NCBI GenBank assembly: GCA_013695335.1 | Contig: JACDAR010000005.1 | Location: forward strand, 1-14,640 | DNA from: Rubrobacter sp. | Lineage (GTDB): Bacteria; Actinomycetota; Rubrobacteria; Rubrobacterales; Rubrobacteraceae | Length of the DNA stretch: 14,640 nt | Direction of reading: 5' to 3' | Shown here: piece after piece, positions 8,639 through 13,423 of the stretch | Layout of the letters: every line of letters starts with the position of its first letter | Numbering within the stretch: position 1 is the first letter of the stretch | Made by a program: the position numbers and the translations under genes | Notes under the pieces: model-generated | Seen by the model: the letters and a program-made list of their open reading frames with translations, nothing else | Database searches by the model: none | Told to the model about the DNA's origin: nothing

Positions 8639-8669
8639 ATTGTACTGCTTCGGGCATGCGCCTTGTCAC
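8639..8669 (-). promoter_or_regulatory. Candidate promoter of the kinase/fha/pstP/rodA/pbpA/pknB operon
   Basis: On the minus strand a -35-like GTGACA (8664-8669) and a -10 TACAAT (8639-8644) are separated by 19 bases. The -10 ends 10 bases before the ATG at 8628, so a start site at the usual 6-9 bases downstream leaves a leader of only a few bases. No ribosome site precedes the ATG, which fits a leaderless message. Confidence 0.5.
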
Positions 8670-8732
8670 GCTTGGGATCAAAGCTGCCAGGAAAACCAGA
8701 TTCGGCGGTTAGCCGCGACGGTCCTCTGCTGC

Positions 8733-8738
8733 TACAAT
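8733..8738 (+). promoter_or_regulatory. -10 box for the tRNA-Leu gene
   Basis: TACAAT lies 35 bases before the tRNA 5' end. The -35 region (TTAGCC at 8709-8714, 18-base spacer) is weak. The sequence reads away from the kinase operon, so the two transcripts are divergent. Confidence 0.45.
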
Positions 8739-8773
8739 CTGCGTGGTTTCGAGAGATCCCATCGGGTCCCGAA

Positions 8774-8857
8774 GGGCGAGTGGCGGAATTGGTAGACGCG
8801 CTAGGTTCAGGGTCTAGTGGCCGAGAGGCCGTGGGGGTTCGAGTCCCCCCTCGCCCA
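8774..8857 (+). tRNA. tRNA-Leu (anticodon CAG)
   Basis: Eighty-four bases fold as a class II tRNA. The acceptor stem is GGGCGAG (8774-8780) with CTCGCCC (8850-8856), and the discriminator is A8857. The anticodon stem CTAGG/TCTAG holds the loop TTCAGGG, with anticodon CAG at 8808-8810, which reads CUG, a frequent codon in this window. A long variable arm GGCC-GAGA-GGCC follows, as in leucine tRNAs, then the T arm GGGGG-TTCGAGT-CCCCC. The 3' CCA is not encoded (CAC follows the discriminator), so it must be added by the CCA enzyme. No terminator hairpin is evident downstream. Confidence 0.96.
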
Positions 8858-8896
8858 CACCGCCTTGAAGGGGATTCAGCGCAGGGGTTGTCACAC

Positions 8897-8910
8897 AGGG
8901 GGTTTTCATA
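8897..8910 (+). promoter_or_regulatory. Possible ribosome site and non-canonical ATA start for the following gene
   Basis: AGGGGG (8897-8902) lies 5 bases before ATA (8908-8910), which is in frame with the gene annotated from 9064. The frame is open from 8869 and contains no ATG, GTG or TTG before 9064. This could be a rare AUA start, a sequencing error in an ATG, or chance. Confidence 0.3.
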
Positions 8911-9063
8911 GATCGCAGATCCCACAGGCGGCCCGACGGAAGATCCGGAAGGGAACCAGAGGAAAGACCCGCCACGCGGCAATCCCCAAGAACCCGCCGC
9001 AGACCTTCGGAGACGGTCCGCTCAGGGAGATCCCGCACCACCCCAAGCCGCCGCGATCGGGGG

Positions 9064-10041
9064 TTGCCGCCCTGGCTGACGCTGGTTGGCTCGTTACTTT
9101 TCCTGGCAATTGCCTTTGCTTTTATTTTCTTCGTTGCCAAGGGGTGCGTCGCCACCCAGGAGTCGACCCAGATCCGCAAGTACGTCACCAGCGCAGACAG
9201 CCTCCTCGGCGAGTCCTCGAACGTCGGCAACAACGACCTCCAGACTGTTCTGGCCGACGCGGACGGCGACCCGGCGAAACTGGATGGGAACGCGCTGGCT
9301 GGGGCCGCAAGCCAGAACGAGCGCAGCTACCGGCAGGCGCTGGAGTACGACGAGGTTCCCCCCGAGTTCGAGGAGGCTCAGCCGTATCTGGTGAGCGCCC
9401 TCGGCATCAGGGCTGCTGCGACAAGGGATCTGGCGGAAGCCGCCACAGGCGAGACCGGCAGTTTCGGGGAGGCGCTCTCGGCAGCCGTCGAGGACTTCCG
9501 CCTGAGCGACGGCATCATCAGGAACCACTACCTCCCTGAGTCCAGGGACGCCCTCGAAAGGGTGGGCCAGCAGGGGGATCAAAGCCGCCTCCAGGAGCCA
9601 GACCCGTTCATGGACTACGAGAAGCTCGGCTTCGACACGCCATCTGCCTCGTCCGGCGTCAGGGATGACCCGAACGCCCTGCACGGGGTGCAGATAGCTG
9701 GCGTCAGGGTAGCTGGGGAACGTCTCCTTCCCGGTAGGAACGTGGTTCTCAGGGGCTCGGCCGAGCCGGTTTTCACCGTCAAGGTGGTTAACGGGGGAGA
9801 GGTGGCTGAGACCGGCGTGCCGGTTGAGGTGGTGGTGGACACGGTGGCCGAACGCCAGGCCCGTTCGGCCACCATCCGGCAGATAAAATCGGACGGCGGG
9901 TCGGCCATCGTGAAGGTATCAGGCTTCAGGCCTGGCGAGTTGCAGGAGAAGGCCGATGTCACGGTAAAGGCCGGACCCGTCGAGTACGAAGAGACCAGGG
10001 ACAACAATACGCTCACCGGCACGGTGACCTTCGGACTTTAG
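9064..10041 (+). CDS. Membrane-anchored protein with CARDB-like C-terminal domain, function unknown
   Basis: I do not recognise a named family for the whole 325-residue protein. From TTG 9064 it begins with one membrane span (about 5-25). An acidic, mostly helical region (about 35-190) is predicted outside the membrane. A C-terminal beta-sandwich (about 207-325) has the hallmarks of a CARDB-type Ig-like fold: VKVVNGGEVAETGVPVEV, a later Gly-rich turn, and an ending ETRDNN before the last strand. Such domains are usually extracellular adhesion or scaffold modules. The TTG has no properly spaced ribosome site; the frame continues upstream with a very Arg-rich stretch that would make a positive-inside cytoplasmic tail. 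The true start may lie near 8908. The next gene begins 9 bases after its stop. Confidence 0.8.
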   Translation: MPPWLTLVGSLLFLAIAFAFIFFVAKGCVATQESTQIRKYVTSADSLLGESSNVGNNDLQTVLADADGDPAKLDGNALAGAASQNERSYRQALEYDEVPPEFEEAQPYLVSALGIRAAATRDLAEAATGETGSFGEALSAAVEDFRLSDGIIRNHYLPESRDALERVGQQGDQSRLQEPDPFMDYEKLGFDTPSASSGVRDDPNALHGVQIAGVRVAGERLLPGRNVVLRGSAEPVFTVKVVNGGEVAETGVPVEVVVDTVAERQARSATIRQIKSDGGSAIVKVSGFRPGELQEKADVTVKAGPVEYEETRDNNTLTGTVTFGL

Positions 10042-10045
10042 GAGG
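10040..10045 (+). promoter_or_regulatory. Ribosome binding site overlapping the upstream stop codon
   Basis: AGGAGG shares two bases with the TAG stop at 10039-10041 and sits 5 bases before ATG 10051. The arrangement suggests coupled translation of the two genes. Confidence 0.8.
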
Positions 10046-10050
10046 CCAGC

Positions 10051-10332
10051 ATGGTAACTGCGGTCGTGCTCGTCAGGACCGAAAGAGAGCGGGTGCAGGA
10101 GGCGGCCCAGGCGATGCTCGCCATAGAAGGCGTCACGGAAGCCTACTCCGTCACTGGACCCTACGACCTCGTGGTAATGGTCCGCATCCCCGACTTCGAA
10201 CGCCTCGCCGAGATCGTACCCGAGAAGATAGCCCAGGTACCAGGCGTCGCCCGCACCGAGACCATGGTCGCCTTCCGTGCCTACTCCAACCACGACCTCG
10301 ACCGCGTTTGGTCGCTGGGGTTCGAGGAATAG
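10051..10332 (+). CDS. Stand-alone Lrp/AsnC ligand-binding (RAM) domain protein
   Basis: The 93 residues match the C-terminal effector domain of Lrp/AsnC regulators (alpha-beta sandwich, RAM fold) and nothing else. The N-terminal helix-turn-helix is absent. Visible features are the first strand TAVVLVRT, the helix ERVQEAAQAMLAIEGV, the core SVTGPYDLVVMVRI (about 33-46) and the closing strand ARTETMVAFRAYS (about 67-79). In this family the GPYD turn lines the amino-acid binding site at dimer interfaces. Single-domain members form dimers or higher assemblies and may bind amino acids or modulate full-length Lrp proteins. Because it cannot bind DNA directly, a regulator role is uncertain. It probably shares a transcript with the upstream CARDB-like gene. 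Confidence 0.92.
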   Translation: MVTAVVLVRTERERVQEAAQAMLAIEGVTEAYSVTGPYDLVVMVRIPDFERLAEIVPEKIAQVPGVARTETMVAFRAYSNHDLDRVWSLGFEE

Positions 10333-10339
10333 TATTGGC

Positions 10340-10367
10340 TTGCCTGTGCGTTTGAACGACTTAACCT
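10340..10367 (+). promoter_or_regulatory. Weak candidate promoter for the SnoaL-like gene
   Basis: TTGCCT (10340-10345) and TAACCT (10362-10367) are 16 bases apart and about 27 bases before the ATG at 10394. The match is modest; transcription could equally continue from upstream. Confidence 0.25.
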
Positions 10368-10383
10368 TAGAGGGGCTAGATCT

Positions 10384-10390
10384 GGAGGAG
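10384..10390 (+). promoter_or_regulatory. Ribosome binding site fixing the SnoaL-like start
   Basis: GGAGGAG ends 3 bases before ATG 10394 (the GGAGG core ends 5 bases before). It supports this start over the longer frame open from 10277, which would overlap the preceding gene. Confidence 0.7.
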
Positions 10391-10393
10391 AGC

Positions 10394-10837
10394 ATGTCGG
10401 CGGAAGAAAACAAAGCCATCTACCTTGGCGTGGTCGAGGATCTCAACCGGGGGGACCTGAAATCCTCCCTGGCATTCACGGCCCCGGATGCGACGCTGAA
10501 CGGCCAACCCCTGGGGCGCGAGGGTGACAGGCACCGCGCGGAGATGCTGGCAGAGGCTTTCCCCGACCAGCGCTATGACATACAGGAGATGATCGCCGAA
10601 GGTGACATCCTGGTGGTCCGCTGGAGGATGACGGGCACCCACCTGGGGGAGCTTGCGGGACCAACCATGACCGTACCGGCTACCGGCAAGCGGCTAGACA
10701 TCTGGGGTATGAGCATGTACCGCATCGAGGAGGGGATGGCGACAGAGATCTGGGAGCGCTTCGACATGATGGAATTCTTGAGCCAGCTCGGAATCATGTA
10801 CTCGCCAGGACAGTCGGAGGAAGCCGGTCCCGCCTGA
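10394..10837 (+). CDS. SnoaL-like / ester cyclase family protein
   Basis: The 147-residue protein has the NTF2-like alpha-beta barrel pattern of SnoaL polyketide cyclases and their many uncharacterised relatives. An N-terminal helix pair (about 5-30) is followed by FPDQRYDIQEMIAEGDILVV (about 56-75) and the paired strands VRWRMTGTHLGELAG (about 75-89) and RLDIWGMSMYRIEEG, then the terminal EIWERFDMMEFLSQLG helix, which is characteristic of the family. The fold makes a small hydrophobic pocket, so a small-molecule ligand or substrate is likely. No polyketide genes are nearby, so cyclase chemistry should not be assumed. The gene ends 25 bases before a convergent neighbour, and no terminator hairpin is visible between them. 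Confidence 0.88.
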   Translation: MSAEENKAIYLGVVEDLNRGDLKSSLAFTAPDATLNGQPLGREGDRHRAEMLAEAFPDQRYDIQEMIAEGDILVVRWRMTGTHLGELAGPTMTVPATGKRLDIWGMSMYRIEEGMATEIWERFDMMEFLSQLGIMYSPGQSEEAGPA

Positions 10838-10862
10838 GCCTCGAAATTAAAACTGTCGGTGG

Positions 10863-11996
10863 CTAGCTCTGCTCTCCGGCCAAAGCCGGGCGCATACCTT
10901 CTATGAGGAAGGCGACTACGTCGAGGAAGTCGCCGCTTCGTTCGTACACCTCACGCTGGCGGCGGCTGCCTGTGCCGCCTTCGACTATTTCGAGGACGCC
11001 CTGTAGTTCGTTTTCGCAGCCGAGATCCTGGGAGTAGGGTTGCAGTTCTTCGACGAGGTTGCGGGCCATGTCAGGGGCCGGGATTGTGGCCTTGCTCGCA
11101 GCGTCGTAGAAGGCGGCGTTCATGCCGTGGCGGGAGGCGCGCCACTTGTTCTCCAGCGCAAGCTCGCGGTCGTATGGACCTTTAGGAACGTTATCGGTTT
11201 CCTGGAGCGAGCGGGCTACCAGGCATTGGGTGAGGGCCGTGAGGGCGATGGCTGGGGACAGGCCGATCTGGGTGTCCAGGATGCGCAGCTCTATCGTCCC
11301 GATCTTGGGGTGCGGCCGCACGTCCCACCAGCAGAACGTGTAGTCGAACATCGCCCCGGACTCGACCATGAGGTCCACGTAACCTTCGAAGGCTTCATAG
11401 TCCGGGAAGGCTGGGGGGAGGCCCGAGCGGGGGAAGTTCTCGAAGATCTTGACGCGCGCTGACTCGAAGCCTGTGTCGAAGCCCTGCCAGAACGGTGAGT
11501 TGGCCGAGAGCGCAAGCAGGAGCGGCGCGTGCTCGGAGAGTCGGTTGTGGGCGTGGATGGCCTCCTCGGGGCCGGGGACGCATACGTGGACGTGCTGCCC
11601 GAAGATCACCTCGCGCTCAGCGATCCAGCGCAGCGTCTCCATGACCAGCCTGTAGCGGTCCTGATCCGTGACCTTCTGTTCCTTGTAGAGCGAGAATGGA
11701 TGGGTTCCCGCGGCGGCGAGGGAGGCGTCGCAGGCAGCAGCCCAGGAGTTGACCCTGCTCCGTAGCCCGCGCAGTTGCCGCTCGGCCTCGGCGACGTTCT
11801 CGCAGACCGAAGTCTTTATCTCCAATACGGACTGGAAAAGCTCGTATGAGACGGATTCGAGGAGATCCTGCGGCAGCCTGGACATGATGTCCTCGATCTT
11901 GGGCACCAGCTCGCCGGTAGCGGCGTCCACGATGAGGAGTTCCTCTTCGACGCCGAGGGTGTACCCTGTATTACCGCCCTTGAACTCTATCGGCAT
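10863..11996 (-). CDS. YbdK-type carboxylate-amine ligase (glutamate-cysteine ligase family 2)
   Basis: ATP-dependent ligase of the GCS2 family, which forms a peptide bond between the gamma-carboxyl of glutamate (or a related carboxylate) and an amine such as cysteine. It has 377 residues, the normal length. Family motifs are visible: GVEEELLIVD at 15-24, the FGQHVHV strand at 132-138 with putative metal/nucleotide ligands, and WDVRPHPKIGTIELRILD at 224-241. An ATG start at 11994-11996 with a strong ribosome site is clear. True substrates of most YbdK members are unknown; in actinobacteria the EgtA and ergothioneine route uses a different GCS branch, so glutathione or mycothiol synthesis should not be inferred. 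The adjacent EamA transporter could export a product, but that is speculation. Confidence 0.92.
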   Translation of the reverse strand: MPIEFKGGNTGYTLGVEEELLIVDAATGELVPKIEDIMSRLPQDLLESVSYELFQSVLEIKTSVCENVAEAERQLRGLRSRVNSWAAACDASLAAAGTHPFSLYKEQKVTDQDRYRLVMETLRWIAEREVIFGQHVHVCVPGPEEAIHAHNRLSEHAPLLLALSANSPFWQGFDTGFESARVKIFENFPRSGLPPAFPDYEAFEGYVDLMVESGAMFDYTFCWWDVRPHPKIGTIELRILDTQIGLSPAIALTALTQCLVARSLQETDNVPKGPYDRELALENKWRASRHGMNAAFYDAASKATIPAPDMARNLVEELQPYSQDLGCENELQGVLEIVEGGTGSRRQREVYERSGDFLDVVAFLIEGMRPALAGEQS

Positions 11997-12000
11997 GACT

Positions 12001-12008
12001 CCTCCTTT
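12001..12008 (-). promoter_or_regulatory. Ribosome binding site of the carboxylate-amine ligase
   Basis: AAAGGAGG on the minus strand, 4 bases before ATG 11996-11994; the adjacent repeat GGAGGAG gives a slightly shifted alternative. Confidence 0.75.
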
Positions 12009-12096
12009 GGCCGCAGCCGGTGAACCTGCCGGCCTGCTCCCCCTCTGAGACTCCCTGATCCTGCTGTTCTGGTCAATGCCGCCAGCGCGGGCCAGT

Positions 12097-12126
12097 ATGT
12101 TACCCGCTTTGCGCGCAAATCACCAA
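12097..12126 (-). promoter_or_regulatory. Candidate promoter of the ligase gene
   Basis: On the minus strand TTGGTG (12121-12126) and TAACAT (12097-12102) are 18 bases apart, about 100 bases before the ligase start. The gap from 11997 to 12161 otherwise shows no coding potential. Confidence 0.35.
12108..12119. promoter_or_regulatory. Perfect 12-base palindrome, candidate operator
   Basis: TTTGCGCGCAAA is fully self-complementary and falls between the -35 and -10 elements proposed for the ligase gene. A dimeric repressor bound here would block polymerase. The protein that might bind is not identifiable from the window. Confidence 0.4.
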
Positions 12127-12161
12127 GAAACCGCCTCTCAAGCTCCCGGAACGCACTGAAG

Positions 12162-13055
12162 TCAGGTTTTCCCGGACCTCCTCACCTGGGCCAGCGCGGC
12201 GCCCGCCAGGACCAGCAGGGCGCCCATGACCTTCGGCGCCGTCAGATCCTCGCCAAGCAACGTCACCCCGATGGCCCCCGCCACCACGGGCTCGACGGTC
12301 GCCACGATGGCTGAACGTCCTGCCCCCAGCCGCTTGAGCCCGAAGGTATACAGGGCGAACCCCAAAGTCGTGTGGACAACCGAGAGCATGAACAGAAGGG
12401 CATACGAACCCGCCGAGAGTCCCACGAGCGTACCCAGCGTTGGCAGTGCCGCCGCAAGGAGCAGCACCGCCCCGAAGAAAAGGGCGTAGGTCAGGATGAC
12501 TGCCGGGCTCAGGTGTCCAGCAACCGGCCTCCCGAAGATCGAATAGAGGCCGTAGGTCAGGCCGGCGAGGAGCCCTGTCGCCAGCACCACAGGCGTGACC
12601 TCCAGGTTTTGCGGGGTGTAAGCGCCGACCACCAAGAAGACGCCGAGGAGCGTCAGGAGCAGCGCGGAGACCTTGACCGCGCCGAGCGGTTCGCGCAGGA
12701 ACATCCAGGCCAGAAGCACCACGAAGGCCGGGGAACTGTACAGCAGGATCGCCGCCGTCCCCACCTCGCTCTCACGCACCGTATAGAAGTAGAACAGGTA
12801 GAAAGCCCCGATCCCGACGAGCCCGAGCGGAACCAGGAAAACCAGATCCCGCCTCGCGACCAGCAGGCTCCGCCCCCCTCCAGTCACCAGCACGAAGCCA
12901 AACACCGCTATCCATCCCACCAAGGCCCGTACCGCAACCAGCGCCTCGAACGAGACATCCTCCGCGTACAGAATCTTGGCGAAAAATCCCAGCGTTCCCC
13001 AGATGGAGGCCGCTGCCGCGACAGCGAGCGCTCCGAACAGTTGATCCTTAGACAA
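12162..13055 (-). CDS. EamA/DMT-family membrane transporter
   Basis: Drug/metabolite-type permease of the inner membrane, usually an exporter of amino acids or other small metabolites. The 297 residues form ten hydrophobic segments in two EamA repeats (about 8-138 and 155-290). The first opens with ALAVAAAASIWGTLGFFAK and closes around LYSSPAFVVLLAWMFLREP (about 104-122). The second has the matching VATVEPVVAGAIGVTLLGED (about 252-271), the family's repeated Pro-containing helix followed by an acidic turn. TTG at 13053-13055 is the only ATG/GTG/TTG between the in-frame stop upstream and the first membrane helix; GGAG abuts it with no spacer. The substrate cannot be told from sequence. Confidence 0.93.
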   Translation of the reverse strand: MSKDQLFGALAVAAAASIWGTLGFFAKILYAEDVSFEALVAVRALVGWIAVFGFVLVTGGGRSLLVARRDLVFLVPLGLVGIGAFYLFYFYTVRESEVGTAAILLYSSPAFVVLLAWMFLREPLGAVKVSALLLTLLGVFLVVGAYTPQNLEVTPVVLATGLLAGLTYGLYSIFGRPVAGHLSPAVILTYALFFGAVLLLAAALPTLGTLVGLSAGSYALLFMLSVVHTTLGFALYTFGLKRLGAGRSAIVATVEPVVAGAIGVTLLGEDLTAPKVMGALLVLAGAALAQVRRSGKT

Positions 13056-13077
13056 CTCCGATCACGCTGCCGATAAT
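13049..13077 (+). promoter_or_regulatory. Promoter of the Imm53-like gene
   Basis: TAGACA (13049-13054), a 17-base spacer and GATAAT (13072-13077) each match consensus at five of six positions. The start site would be near 13084, giving a leader of about 20-35 bases. The -35 overlaps the transporter's start codon on the other strand. Confidence 0.6.
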
Positions 13078-13078
13078 A
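13073..13078 (-). promoter_or_regulatory. Possible -10 box of the EamA transporter
   Basis: TATTAT on the minus strand, 17 bases before the TTG start, using the same AT-rich block as the plus-strand promoter. The -35 is poor (ATTCTT or TTCTTC), so confidence is low. Confidence 0.35.
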
Positions 13079-13105
13079 GCTTGAACAGCAAATGGAAGAA
13101 TCCAG

Positions 13106-13423
13106 ATGGGGTTTCACGTTATGAGCGATTCAGTGCTACGGGAGATTCAAGAATGGTATCTGGCGCAATGCGATGGCGATTGGGAACATAGCTTCGGCGT
13201 CACCATAAACACTCTGGACAATCCGGGTTGGAGTTTGTCCGTCGATCTTCAGGGCACGAACCTGGAATCCAAGCCGTTCGATGAGTTGAGAGAAGATTAC
13301 GAGACCAGGCTAGATTGGATGATTTGCAGGAAAACTGGGATGAAATTCGAGGCTGCCGGAGGACCGGAAAAGCTGACGGACATGATCCGGATTTTCCTGC
13401 GATGGACGGTTTCCACCGCCTAA
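13106..13423 (+). CDS. Imm53-family immunity-type protein
   Basis: A 105-residue cytoplasmic protein whose core, EIQEWYLAQCDGDWEHSFGV then TLDNPGWSLSVDL (about 14-48), matches my memory of the Imm53 family, annotated as immunity proteins of polymorphic toxin systems. No toxin gene is next to it. Its activity is unknown; such proteins are assumed to bind and neutralise a toxin. From ATG 13106 a GGAAGA lies 6 bases upstream. ATG 13121 (residue 6) is a good alternative because homologues tend to start close to the WYLAQC motif. Third-position GC is about 63% by hand count over 100 codons, visibly below neighbouring genes, which suggests transfer. Its TAA overlaps the end of mutL. Confidence 0.82.
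   Translation: MGFHVMSDSVLREIQEWYLAQCDGDWEHSFGVTINTLDNPGWSLSVDLQGTNLESKPFDELREDYETRLDWMICRKTGMKFEAAGGPEKLTDMIRIFLRWTVSTA

Noticed and set aside
8629..8982. Upstream extension of the polytopic kinase
   Set aside because: It crosses the tRNA-Leu gene and the promoter region in antisense; the kinase fold starts right after the ATG at 8628.
9142..9150. Possible lipoprotein lipobox (VAKGC) at the end of the CARDB-like protein's membrane span
   Set aside because: Lys at the position two before Cys and the absence of a Leu/Ala-Gly pattern do not fit a lipobox; a plain membrane anchor is more likely.
8814..9233. Minus-strand open frame of 139 codons ending over the tRNA
   Set aside because: It is antisense to the tRNA and to the N-terminal part of the CARDB-like gene, and its ending is a known tRNA-derived artefact peptide.
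10277..10393. Longer start for the SnoaL-like protein
   Set aside because: It overlaps the RAM-domain gene and lacks a ribosome site, whereas ATG 10394 has GGAGGAG just upstream.
10838..10862. Terminator between the convergent SnoaL-like and ligase genes
   Set aside because: The 25-base gap is partly AT-rich but has no stem that I can draw.
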